From Candidatus Rifleibacteriota bacterium (GTDB lineage Bacteria; Riflebacteria; Ozemobacteria; Ozemobacterales; Ozemobacteraceae), in assembly GCA_029564115.1 (NCBI GenBank), contig JAKQQP010000068.1, positions 1 through 54,159 on the forward strand: a stretch of 54,159 nt of DNA, read 5' to 3'. Made by a program: the position numbers and the translations under genes. The notes below the pieces were generated by a model. It was not told the DNA's origin, did not search any database, and saw only the letters and a list, made by a program, of their open reading frames with translations. Positions 1-8,720 of this stretch are shown piece by piece. How positions within the stretch are numbered: position 1 is the stretch's first letter; every line of letters begins with the position of its first letter.

Positions 1-60
1 TATATTGAAAATCAAGGTGCTGAGTCCCAGGATGACGATGATTTCAAAGTTTCGCAATGA
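1..60 (+). CDS. C-terminal end of an unknown protein (partial)
   Basis: Frame 1 is open from the window edge to a TGA at 58-60 and encodes a short, acidic, Gln/Asp-rich tail with four consecutive Asp residues. Such a tail is typical of a protein C-terminus, and a hairpin region starts directly after the stop. With only 19 residues visible the family cannot be named, and a chance open frame is possible. Confidence 0.4.
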   Translation, partial: YIENQGAESQDDDDFKVSQ

Positions 61-79
61 TAGCCTGCATGGCCGGATC

Positions 80-132
80 GGGGCTTTAGCCGACTTCAGT
101 CGGAACCCCAATCCCTCGCCTTCAGGCGAGGG
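80..132. repeat. Two tandem perfect hairpins (REP/terminator-like)
   Basis: The first stem is CCGACT (90-95) with AGTCGG (98-103), enclosed by GGGG (80-83) pairing CCCC (106-109). The second is CCCTCGCC (113-120) with GGCGAGGG (125-132). Loops are short TTC or TTCA. No U-tract follows, so this looks more like extragenic palindromic (REP-type) DNA than a simple terminator, although it lies just after the stop codon at 60 and could still end or stabilise that transcript. About 220 bp of apparently gene-free DNA follows. Confidence 0.6.
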
Positions 133-170
133 TAGTTGAAAACCTTACCTTATTGTTTTGAATTGTAATG

Positions 171-187
171 AAAAAAATGCCAACCCG
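171..187. repeat. 17-bp repeated motif, copy 1
   Basis: Seven A residues followed by TGCCAACCCG occur here and again at 21208-21224. After one mismatch, the next AACCC also matches. Both copies lie in intergenic DNA, 130-170 bp upstream of a plus-strand start codon. The function is unknown and a chance match cannot be excluded. Confidence 0.4.
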
Positions 188-303
188 TAACCCCTTGCTG
201 TGTACATTTTTTAAAACGTTTAACCGGATGAAACGCCTTTCCCTGGCCATTCTCTCATTGCGACAACCTCGAAGAAAAGAAAAAAGTTTATTTTGCTGTC
301 AGA

Positions 304-309
304 TATAAT
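304..309 (+). promoter_or_regulatory. Candidate -10 box for the sensor kinase gene
   Basis: A perfect TATAAT lies 45 bp upstream of the ATG at 354. No good -35 match is seen at the usual spacing. If used, transcription would begin near 316, after the alternative upstream ATG at 315, which supports the start at 354. Confidence 0.35.
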
Positions 310-353
310 GACTTTTGTTATTATGTACGAAAGAGACAGCGGACACAGAATAT

Positions 354-2468
354 ATGAAATCAACAGCCAGAGGGTTTGTAAAAACGGCACTGACAGCCGT
401 GCTGGCTCTTCTATGGTGCATTGTTGGCCCTGTATGCCCCGCGGCAGAACAGATAGAAGTTTTGCGGGTCGTCTGTGACGAAAATTATCCGCCTTATATT
501 TTCCGTGACGCCAAAGGCCAGCTTAAAGGCATTCTGGTAGACCAATGGCAGCTTTGGCAGCAGCAGACTGGCATCAAAGTCGATCTGCAGGCCTTCCCGT
601 GGGCAGAAACCATACACCGCATGGAAAACGGTGAATTTCACGTTATCGATACGCTCTTTCACAATGAAGATCGGGCCGCGAAATACGAGTTTTTGAAGCC
701 ATATGCCACCATCGATGTCCCGCTTTTTTTCGCCAAAGATCTTTCCGGCATCAGTTCCGCCAAAGACGCTGTCGGGTTTGCCGTTGGGGCCAAGTCTGGC
801 GATAACGTCATTCAGATTTTAAAAGAGGCTGGTGTCGAGACCATAGTCGAGTTTCCAAGTTACGAAAAACTTGTCGAAGCGGCTAAAAACGGCACCATTA
901 AAGTCTTCAGTGTCGATCGCCCACCGGCTTTGTATTACCTGAACAAGTTCGATATCATCGATCGGTTCCGCGAAAGCCCCCCGCTTTACCAGGGGCAGTT
1001 CCACAGAGCAGTGCTGAAGGGAAATAGTGGGCTGGCCGCGATGATTCAGCGAGGGTTTGAGTCTATTGCCGCTGAGCAGCTGGCGCAGATCGAAAGCAAC
1101 TGGCTGGGCAGACCTCTTGATCGCGCCAACTCAGTTGGCTGGAACGCTTTTGTAAGTATTCTGCTGGCCGCTCTGGCAATTATCTTTGTTCTTGCCCTAT
1201 GGCTTCGGACGCTGCGTGAAATGGTGCGTATCAGAACGGCTGAGCTCGAGGCCGCCAATACCAGCCTGAAATGCGAGATTGTCGAGCGAAAAAAGAGCGA
1301 AGAAGAAAAAAATATTCTGCAGAATCAGCTGCAGCAGGCTTTAAAAATGGAAGCGGTCGGCAGGTTGGCCGGAGGCGTGGCTCATGACTTCAACAACCTG
1401 TTGACCGCTATTCTTGGCAACGCTTCTCTGGCTGCCATCGATATGCCGCCAGATGACAAGGCAAAAGCGAACCTTCTCGAAATAGAAAAAGCTGCCAGGA
1501 GTGCCGCTTTGCTGACCCAGCAGCTGCTCGCCTTTTCCAGGCGCCAGAATATCGAACCGAAGGTGCTGAATATAAATGAAATTATTACCAGCATTTTTAG
1601 CATGCTCGAAAGAATGGCTGGTGATAACGTTAAAATCAGACTTTTTACCGCCGCCAGCCTCTGGAACATAATGCTCGACCCGGGGCAGTTTGAAAGAATA
1701 TTGATAAATCTGATATTGAATGCCAGGGATGCCATGCCTGAAGGTGGCAAAGTCACGATTTCCACTGCCAATGTCGCCCTTTCAGAAGAAGACTGCCGCC
1801 TTCGCCCCGAAGTTGTGCCCGGAGATTATGTAAGGCTGACACTCAGTGATACCGGGCATGGCATGGGCCCAGAAGTTCTCGAGCGACTTTTCGAGCCGTT
1901 TTTTACGACCAAACCGCGTGGGCGCGGCACTGGGCTGGGTTTATCGGCTATTTATGGTATTGTTAAACAGTCTGGCGGGTTCATTGAAGTTACGAGTGAG
2001 GTGGGCAGCGGCACGACTTTCGATGTGTTCGTCCCCAGAACCAGAAAGCAGGCTGAGCCGGTCGAAGACAGGCAGCCAGAAAGCTTCGATGCTAACGGTG
2101 AAACTGTGCTGCTGGTCGAGGATGAAGATATAGTTCGTTTTATCGGCGCAGAAATACTCAACCGCCTTGGTTACAATCTGATTCAGGCTGCCGATGGCCA
2201 CGAAGCTCTTATTGCCGCTGAAGGCTTCAGTGGCAAGATCGATCTGATGCTCACCGACCTGATGATGCCGGGTATGACGGGCCATGAGCTTGCCGAGAAA
2301 ATACGCAAAGTCAGACCTGAGACGCGGGTTCTATACACTTCTGCCTGTATAGATGGCGTAGTCGAGGGGCAGGAAATAATTGACCAGAATCTTGACTTCA
2401 TTGCCAAGCCATTTTCGATAGAGTCGCTCGGGCTGAAGATCAAGCAGGTTCTTGCCCGTTCTGAATGA
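354..2468 (+). CDS. Hybrid sensor histidine kinase with SBP_bac_3-like periplasmic sensor and receiver domain
   Basis: Predicted inner-membrane two-component sensor of 704 residues. A signal peptide (about 1-30) is followed by a periplasmic solute-binding-protein-like domain (SBP family 3, about 35-255) and one membrane helix (about 262-284). Then come a coiled-coil linker, a HisKA domain with the H-box GGVAHDFNNLL (phosphoacceptor His about 344), and a HATPase domain with N-box NLILNARDAMPEGG and G-boxes DTGHGMG and GRGTGLGLS. A C-terminal receiver domain has phosphoacceptor Asp about 635 in LTDLMMPGMTG. The periplasmic domain suggests it senses an amino acid or similar small solute. The receiver would be an internal phosphorelay partner, since no response regulator gene is adjacent. 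Start 354 is preferred over 315 because it gives a clean signal peptide and lies downstream of the TATAAT at 304. The gene ends 4 bp from the convergent neighbour. Confidence 0.93.
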   Translation: MKSTARGFVKTALTAVLALLWCIVGPVCPAAEQIEVLRVVCDENYPPYIFRDAKGQLKGILVDQWQLWQQQTGIKVDLQAFPWAETIHRMENGEFHVIDTLFHNEDRAAKYEFLKPYATIDVPLFFAKDLSGISSAKDAVGFAVGAKSGDNVIQILKEAGVETIVEFPSYEKLVEAAKNGTIKVFSVDRPPALYYLNKFDIIDRFRESPPLYQGQFHRAVLKGNSGLAAMIQRGFESIAAEQLAQIESNWLGRPLDRANSVGWNAFVSILLAALAIIFVLALWLRTLREMVRIRTAELEAANTSLKCEIVERKKSEEEKNILQNQLQQALKMEAVGRLAGGVAHDFNNLLTAILGNASLAAIDMPPDDKAKANLLEIEKAARSAALLTQQLLAFSRRQNIEPKVLNINEIITSIFSMLERMAGDNVKIRLFTAASLWNIMLDPGQFERILINLILNARDAMPEGGKVTISTANVALSEEDCRLRPEVVPGDYVRLTLSDTGHGMGPEVLERLFEPFFTTKPRGRGTGLGLSAIYGIVKQSGGFIEVTSEVGSGTTFDVFVPRTRKQAEPVEDRQPESFDANGETVLLVEDEDIVRFIGAEILNRLGYNLIQAADGHEALIAAEGFSGKIDLMLTDLMMPGMTGHELAEKIRKVRPETRVLYTSACIDGVVEGQEIIDQNLDFIAKPFSIESLGLKIKQVLARSE

Positions 2469-2472
2469 TTAT

Positions 2473-4110
2473 TTAACGGGTATTTGAACTTTTCAGCCCG
2501 CCGCCCCACCTGTATGATTCTGCGAATTCTTTTGCGTCGGCAAATACTGCCGTTTTCCTTGAGGGAAGCCCGCGCAGGAAGGCGACGAAATCGAGCTGCC
2601 GGTCGGGCTTGTCACGATTTTCGGCGAAAGTTTTGACTATAGAGTCAGCCGGTATGCCGTATTTGCCCAGGCTTTTGACCATCGGGAAGCGCAGACCTGA
2701 ATTATCGTTTCTGACATAGGCTTTGGTGATCAGTTCAGTACATACCAGGGCCTGCTCTGTGTTAAAACTGAAATGAAAATCGTATTCACGCCCGTAGTAA
2801 GAGAAAGCCAGTAATATGGCTCTGGCTTTGTCGATCTTCTTCAGGCGAGGTCTCACTGCGGCAACGTAGTCACAGTGCAGAGCCTCATAAAGGCTGCTCA
2901 GCACGATACCATCACTGATGGCTTCGATCATACGTCTGGGGTTTTTGTCGGTTTTACCGGGGCTTTTCCAGGCTGCGGCAGCTTTGGGGTAATGCTTTGC
3001 CAGTAGTTCAGAAAAATTGCCGGCATCGTTTCTTCGGCACCAGCGAATGATTTCGGGGTCGCTGTCGAAGGTGGCTGAGATTTCTGCTGGAGTCCCGATG
3101 TAGAGAATCGCATGTGGCCAGAAACCCGGCAGAAAAATATTGGAAAGATACCAGTCCTGGCGGCCGATGATTATATCGCCGGGTTCGAGAAGGTTTCCAA
3201 ATTCGATTAACTGCTGTTGTGAGATAAGGCGTGATTTTCTGCTTTTGATTCTGGTATCACCAATCCAGGTGAAAATCTGTTTTTGCGCCGGCAGAATAAG
3301 CTCGAGCGAGGCATTTATCAAGCTGCGGCTGAGGAACTTCCAGGTCGGGTCACTGGCGACTTTGCGCGACAGACTGTCGAGAAAACTTTTGTGGGCTTCA
3401 AGATAAGCCAGAACAGAATCGGGAAAAGTTTTTCCAAGTTGTGACCTCGAGGTGTTTCGCAGAGTCTCGAGATACGAAATGCGAAAACGGTAGAGATGGG
3501 CCAGGTTGCCTGCTTTCATGGTTTCTCTGACTCTTTTGCTCAATGATCCGGCAACGATGGAAAATTCTGAGTTCGTTTCGTTGAGAAGATCTTCGAGGTT
3601 GCCGCGCTTTGCCAGAAAGTGCATGAGTTCAGATACTGTAACTACAGTTGCCAGTTTTGAAGCCATGCCAAGTGTGTAGCCGGCGAACAGTTCCCCTGTT
3701 AGGTGCTCGTGGTTTAGACTGAGAGGCACTTCATATTTATTGCCGATCCGGGCCAGGTCTTCAAAAAATACCGAGAACAGATTCCAGAAACGGTATATTG
3801 GCCTGAGGGTTTCGTGGTTGTGCAGAATATCTGTGCGCGATAGTCTGTCGAGGTATGAATCTTCGTCGAGAGCACCCTCACAGAGTCGCTGCAATTTGGC
3901 GGCTCGATCGGTGAATATCTTTAAATCGGCTTCGAGATGGCGCTGCAGTGAAGCTTTTGTTTCTGCACTATGATTTTTGAGTGCGCTTCTTAACGAAAAT
4001 GGGGTGATTGCTTCGGAGGCTGTCGCGCCAGGCGTTGCAATGATTGTGTTAAAAGCCAGAACGAATATTGCAACCCACAGATGTTTTGCCAAGTTTTGCC
4101 GGAAGTTCAT
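2473..4110 (-). CDS. Secreted YiiX/NlpC-P60-like permuted papain-fold protein
   Basis: 545 residues from the ATG at 4110, which opens a Sec signal peptide (about 1-32). A mostly helical region of about 280 residues with no recognised family follows. The C-terminal third resembles the YiiX/YaeF circularly permuted NlpC/P60 (papain-like) superfamily: LLEPGDIIIGRQ (about 308-318), a histidine in WPHAILYIG (about H333) and a cysteine in ALVCTELI (about C457), the likely catalytic pair. Members act as amidases or hydrolases on peptides or lipids; the substrate is unknown here. It is convergent with the sensor kinase gene. An upstream in-frame ATG at 4143 would add 11 hydrophilic residues ahead of the signal peptide and is less likely. 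Confidence 0.75.
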   Translation of the reverse strand: MNFRQNLAKHLWVAIFVLAFNTIIATPGATASEAITPFSLRSALKNHSAETKASLQRHLEADLKIFTDRAAKLQRLCEGALDEDSYLDRLSRTDILHNHETLRPIYRFWNLFSVFFEDLARIGNKYEVPLSLNHEHLTGELFAGYTLGMASKLATVVTVSELMHFLAKRGNLEDLLNETNSEFSIVAGSLSKRVRETMKAGNLAHLYRFRISYLETLRNTSRSQLGKTFPDSVLAYLEAHKSFLDSLSRKVASDPTWKFLSRSLINASLELILPAQKQIFTWIGDTRIKSRKSRLISQQQLIEFGNLLEPGDIIIGRQDWYLSNIFLPGFWPHAILYIGTPAEISATFDSDPEIIRWCRRNDAGNFSELLAKHYPKAAAAWKSPGKTDKNPRRMIEAISDGIVLSSLYEALHCDYVAAVRPRLKKIDKARAILLAFSYYGREYDFHFSFNTEQALVCTELITKAYVRNDNSGLRFPMVKSLGKYGIPADSIVKTFAENRDKPDRQLDFVAFLRGLPSRKTAVFADAKEFAESYRWGGGLKSSNTR

Positions 4111-4205
4111 GTCTCTGCTCCTGTCACAACGATTGTCTGCCATTGTTGAATCTAAACAATATTATAACTTATCAGAAGAAGGCGGGCAAGAAACCCGGCG
4201 CGCAT

Positions 4206-4250
4206 AAAAAAACAGCGCCCCGCAGTTGTATGGCGGGGCGCTGTTTTTTA
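4206..4250 (-). terminator. Rho-independent terminator of the SNF symporter gene
   Basis: A perfect 13-bp stem (4211-4223 with 4233-4245) has an A-rich left flank and a T-rich right flank, so it can work in both directions. It sits 5 bp past the stop codon of the minus-strand symporter gene, and the minus-strand transcript would carry about seven U residues. Confidence 0.9.
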
Positions 4251-4254
4251 TCGA

Positions 4255-5670
4255 TCAGGCAAAGATGCCCTGCAGAAACACTATGCCGATAGCAATCGGG
4301 GCGAGCCATTTGACGAGAAAAGCCCAGAGAGGTGCCAGGGCAAAGTTCACTTTGCCATCGTTGGTAACTTCTTTGATTGCGTCAGTATAAGCGAGTTCCC
4401 ATGAAATGACGGTTTTGCCGTCGTCAGTTTTGTGAATGCGCTGTTCTTTGCGCAGGCCCCATATCCAGCCGATAAAGATACTCAGAAATATGCCACCAAG
4501 AGGCAAAAGCACATTTGTCGCGAGAAAATCGACCGAGTCGAGAATGTTTTTTCCCTTGATCAGTGTGATGTGCGACCAAGGCCCCTGGCTGAGAGAGCAA
4601 GGAACACCCAGGGCAAAGATCATGCCGGAGATGATCAGAGTGGCTTTTCTGCGTGTCCACTTCCATTCGTCGACGACGTATGAGACGCAGACTTCGAGAA
4701 GCGAAATAGAAGATGTGACTGCGGCAAAGAGCGCCAGGACAAAGAAGGCTGCACCGACCAGTGAGCCCATAGGCATTTTAGAAAATACAGCCGGAAGGGT
4801 TATGAACAGCAGGCCTGGCCCGGCGCTCGGCGAAAATCCGAAGGCGAAAACAGCAGGCAGAATTGCCAGGCCGGCTAACAAAGCCACGCCGGTGTCTACG
4901 AGCGGAATAATCATCGAACTTTGCGGAATGTTTTCATCTTTGCTCAGGTAGCTGCCGTAAGTGATCATACAGCCCATGCCCAGCGACAGCGAGAAAAATA
5001 CCTGGCCGAGCGCCGCAAGAATGACTCCGCCGGTAATTTTTGAAAAGTCGGGGGTCAGAAAGAACTTTATTCCTTCCATCGCTCCGTCAAGGGTTACCGA
5101 ACGTATCATTACCAGGAACAGCATGCCCAGAAGCGCCGGCATCATGATTTTAGAATATTTTTCGATGCCATTCTGAATGCCACCCACGACAATGCCGAGA
5201 GTCAGCAGCATAAAAACGCCATGGTAAAAAATCGGCATACCGGTTGAAGTGGTAAATTCTGCGAACATGTTGCCAAGAACCTTTACATCAGCGGTGTTGA
5301 AGCTTCCTGAAATGGCTTTAACCAGATAACTGATGATCCAGCCACCGATAACGCTGTAAAATGATAGAATCAAAAAACCGGCCAGCACGCCAAGGCTGCC
5401 CACCCAACCCCAGCCGGCTCTGATTTTTCGATAGGCTCCGATGGCGTTCAACTGAGCATAACGGCCAATCGTTATTTCGGCCATCATCAGAGTGAAGCCG
5501 ACCACAAACAGAATTATGAAGTAAACCAGAACAAAAGCGCCGCCACCATTCTGACCGGCTAGAAACGGGAACTTCCATAAATTGCCCAGGCCGACCGCCG
5601 AACCAGCCGCTGCCATTATAAAGCCGAGCTTTGAACCCCACTGATCTCTTTTAACTTCGCTGCTTTGCAT
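4255..5670 (-). CDS. Neurotransmitter:sodium symporter (SNF) family transporter
   Basis: 471-residue polytopic membrane protein of the SLC6/LeuT-like family, which couples uptake of amino acids or related amines to Na+. The N-terminus carries the hallmark first helix GSAVGLGNLWKFPF followed by NGGGAF, which form the Na+ and substrate site. Eleven or twelve hydrophobic helices follow. The ATG at 5670 is preceded by a purine-rich AGAGAGAG Shine-Dalgarno; a GTG at 5697 would add nine residues. The gene stands alone, with a strong terminator downstream and microsatellite DNA upstream. The exact substrate cannot be read from the sequence. Confidence 0.93.
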   Translation of the reverse strand: MQSSEVKRDQWGSKLGFIMAAAGSAVGLGNLWKFPFLAGQNGGGAFVLVYFIILFVVGFTLMMAEITIGRYAQLNAIGAYRKIRAGWGWVGSLGVLAGFLILSFYSVIGGWIISYLVKAISGSFNTADVKVLGNMFAEFTTSTGMPIFYHGVFMLLTLGIVVGGIQNGIEKYSKIMMPALLGMLFLVMIRSVTLDGAMEGIKFFLTPDFSKITGGVILAALGQVFFSLSLGMGCMITYGSYLSKDENIPQSSMIIPLVDTGVALLAGLAILPAVFAFGFSPSAGPGLLFITLPAVFSKMPMGSLVGAAFFVLALFAAVTSSISLLEVCVSYVVDEWKWTRRKATLIISGMIFALGVPCSLSQGPWSHITLIKGKNILDSVDFLATNVLLPLGGIFLSIFIGWIWGLRKEQRIHKTDDGKTVISWELAYTDAIKEVTNDGKVNFALAPLWAFLVKWLAPIAIGIVFLQGIFA

Positions 5671-6089
<419 letters not shown>

Positions 6090-7592
6090 TCAAAATGGAA
6101 ACTCCTCCCCCCCAACATCCGAGAGCTCTTCCTGCTCCGGCAGCTTTATAAATTCCTGTTTGTCGACCGGTTTAACGATAATGGCTCGTTCAGGACGAAC
6201 CGGACAGATGTGTTCGCAGCTGCCGCAGCCAATGCAGATCGATACATCGGTTTCGGGTATCATCAGGTTGTTTTTATACGGAACCATACGCACAGCCTGA
6301 GTTGGGCAGTGCTCGGCGCAGGCACCGCAGTCGGTGCCGTTGGTTTCGACAACACACAAATGTTTTTTATAAACCACTTCGCCAATTTTCAGCAGCTTTT
6401 TGTCATTGGCGTCAACGGGTTCTATGGCCATTACGGGGCATATCTGCGAGCAGAGGTTGCAATTCTGTTCGCACATGCCGTGGTCGAATTGCAGTGAAGG
6501 CTGTTGCAGACTGCGCAGGCCTGATTGTGGCTGGGCTGGTCTTATTATCGAAGATGGGCAGGCGGCGACGCAGAGATGACAGGAAATGCATCTGCTGCTG
6601 AATCTGGTCATATCGCCGGCGCCAGGCGGCAATATTGCGGTTGCATTTACAGGAGAGGCCTGGAGTGTTCTGGGTAGCAGATATGCTGCCGCTGTTGCGG
6701 CAATTCCGCTAACAAATGCTCGCCGCCCCTCTGACATCGATGTGTCGGGTTCTGGCTGATTTTTTTGTCTCTTCTGTATCGCTATTCCAGACAGTTTGCA
6801 GGCATCGAGGCAGTTGCCGCAGGCAATGCAGCGGGAAAAGTCGAGATTCTTTTCGAGAGGGTCTATGCAGCCTGCTTTGCAGATATTCGCACACAGGCCA
6901 CAGCTTACGCACTTTTCGGGGTCGAGCCCTATTTTGAAATATGAACGGGCGGCTGTCAGGCGCAGTATTGCGCCGACGGGGCAGGCCAGGTTGCAGTAAA
7001 CCCGGCCCCATTTGCAGCAAAGAAAGAAAAGAAACACAGCTGTGCCTGCCACCATAACAAAATTCTGCCACATAAACGGTCTGAATTCAGCCAGCCCGAG
7101 CCAGCCGACGCTGTCACCGAGCAGATAGCTTTTTTGTTTGAAAAGAAAGGTCGCGATCGGGTGCAGAATGCCGGCCATCAGTCTTCCGGCGGTGGCAAAA
7201 GGTTCAAAAAGAGATATCGGCAGCATGAAACCGGCAGCAGCAGCCCCGATCATCAGGCCGGCAAGAGCTATATGGGTTCTGGTAAAATCGGGCAGTGGCC
7301 TGAATGCTTTTTTTCTCAGCAGGCTGCGAATTTTTATGAACAGATCCTGGATTATGCCAAGAGGGCAGATGAAGGAACAATACAGGCGGCCGGAAAGAAC
7401 GGTCAGTAACAATATCAGCGACGCGCCGACAGCAGCCGGCCAGAGCAATGCAGACAAGACGGCCGGGGTGAATTGACCGAAGTGAAACGCTGTGTTCAGC
7501 CAGCCAAAACTGTCGAAGCGTATAAACAGCAACGCGAAAGCGGTCAATGCAAGCGTCGCGCTAAGTTTTCTGATGGTTTTCAGATGTCTCAT
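6090..7592 (-). CDS. NapH-NapG-like fused membrane/periplasmic polyferredoxin
   Basis: A 500-residue membrane iron-sulfur protein. Residues 1-200 hold about five membrane helices with the two cytoplasmic CxxxCP motifs of NapH/NosR/MauN-type proteins (C72-C76 and C200-C204). Two 4Fe-4S clusters follow (CVSCGLCANIC at 228-238, CIACGNCLDAC at 255-265). A twin-arginine motif GRRAFV (R290-R291) with a hydrophobic stretch comes next, then four more cysteine clusters (about 335-345, 374-385, 413-429, 453-464) arranged as in periplasmic NapG. It probably passes electrons from quinol to periplasmic acceptors. Downstream of the DUF362 gene (58-bp gap) in a likely operon. No clear Shine-Dalgarno precedes this ATG. 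The partner reductase is not in the window. Confidence 0.85.
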   Translation of the reverse strand: MRHLKTIRKLSATLALTAFALLFIRFDSFGWLNTAFHFGQFTPAVLSALLWPAAVGASLILLLTVLSGRLYCSFICPLGIIQDLFIKIRSLLRKKAFRPLPDFTRTHIALAGLMIGAAAAGFMLPISLFEPFATAGRLMAGILHPIATFLFKQKSYLLGDSVGWLGLAEFRPFMWQNFVMVAGTAVFLFFLCCKWGRVYCNLACPVGAILRLTAARSYFKIGLDPEKCVSCGLCANICKAGCIDPLEKNLDFSRCIACGNCLDACKLSGIAIQKRQKNQPEPDTSMSEGRRAFVSGIAATAAAYLLPRTLQASPVNATAILPPGAGDMTRFSSRCISCHLCVAACPSSIIRPAQPQSGLRSLQQPSLQFDHGMCEQNCNLCSQICPVMAIEPVDANDKKLLKIGEVVYKKHLCVVETNGTDCGACAEHCPTQAVRMVPYKNNLMIPETDVSICIGCGSCEHICPVRPERAIIVKPVDKQEFIKLPEQEELSDVGGEEFPF

Positions 7593-7650
7593 ACGGTATG
7601 CGGTATGTGTGGGGCGGGGTGTCCCGACAATTTCACGTATCCAGGCGGGG

Positions 7651-8583
7651 TTACATTGCCAGACGTTCGATGCGAAGTTTGTCTAGAGAACTGGCTCCGC
7701 TGCCCAGTTCGGCAGCCCGCCCGATATAAGCCACTTCAGCCGGGTCGATGTTCATGATGCGTGTCGATGCCACATCGATAGCGACAATGTCGGTCGACAT
7801 GAGCAGCATTTTTCGGGTGACCAGGTCGGCAGTAGAGACGCCGCGCGGGCCGTTACGCATCATGACGGTATAGGCATCGACGATGTTGAGTGTTGGCTTT
7901 TTGCTGAAGGTGGTAAAGTCTGCTATGCACTGGTGCAGGTCGTTGCTGTGATAAAAACGTCGGTCAAAAACGACGCCCATCAGATTTTTCATGGCCGAGG
8001 TCATGCGTGCGCCGCCGTGGTGTTTTAAAATTGGTACATTGATGATTACGTCGCTGTCGAGCCAGGCCTGATGAACGTGGGCAGTTTTTAAAATTTTGCC
8101 GTTCGGTATATCGACCTGGGTAAAATGATTTATGTCGTGGGCCATGAGCATTTTGCCGCCAGCTTCTTTGACGGCAGTCTCGATACCGCTGCTGCCGTAG
8201 CATGCCTGCCAGTGGTTACAGGTGTTGTCAAAAACTCTGACTTCGCTGGCGCCGGCTTTCAAACAAAGTTCGACTATGCGTTTTATCAGTTCTGGTGAGG
8301 TGTTGGCGCCTTCTTTCGGTTTTTTGTCCCAGCCGATGTTGGGTTTGACCAGAACTTTCTGCCCCTGTTTGACAAAGCGTTCTATGCCACCCGCTGCCGC
8401 AATTGCGCGATCGAACATGGCTGCCGGTTCGCCACCGGTGACGCCGATCAGGTCAGGGTGCGCTCCGGTGTTGACCGTTGCAGAGGCCGGCAATGTTTCA
8501 GTCGCCCCGGCCCGCAACGGAAATTTGAGATTGTAAGACGCGGTAAGAGCTGAGAGCAGGGCAATAAACTTTCTTCTGTCCAT
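7651..8583 (-). CDS. DUF362 family protein, Tat-exported
   Basis: 310 residues from the ATG at 8583, which follows a strong GGGGAGG Shine-Dalgarno. The N-terminus MDRRKFIALLSAL is a twin-arginine signal peptide. The mature part is a DUF362 domain, a family often encoded beside ferredoxin-type proteins. Visible motifs include KPNIGWDKKP, DNTCNHWQ and NVPILKHHGGARMTSAMKN. The biochemical role is not established, but the pairing with a membrane polyferredoxin suggests a periplasmic redox or metal-centre function. It is divergent from tatC, which encodes part of its probable export machinery. The longer frame from 8652 adds 23 residues ahead of the RR motif and is rejected. Confidence 0.85.
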   Translation of the reverse strand: MDRRKFIALLSALTASYNLKFPLRAGATETLPASATVNTGAHPDLIGVTGGEPAAMFDRAIAAAGGIERFVKQGQKVLVKPNIGWDKKPKEGANTSPELIKRIVELCLKAGASEVRVFDNTCNHWQACYGSSGIETAVKEAGGKMLMAHDINHFTQVDIPNGKILKTAHVHQAWLDSDVIINVPILKHHGGARMTSAMKNLMGVVFDRRFYHSNDLHQCIADFTTFSKKPTLNIVDAYTVMMRNGPRGVSTADLVTRKMLLMSTDIVAIDVASTRIMNIDPAEVAYIGRAAELGSGASSLDKLRIERLAM

Positions 8584-8720
8584 GTTGCCTCCCCGTTTTG
8601 TGCGGGTTTGCCCGCACCTGATGCAGGAAAAAAAGACGATGCAAAACTTCACTTATTAAGGATATAATTCTGACGACTGATAAGTCAAACTGCAGTTTTC
8701 ATTACCTTATGGAGCCGGAA

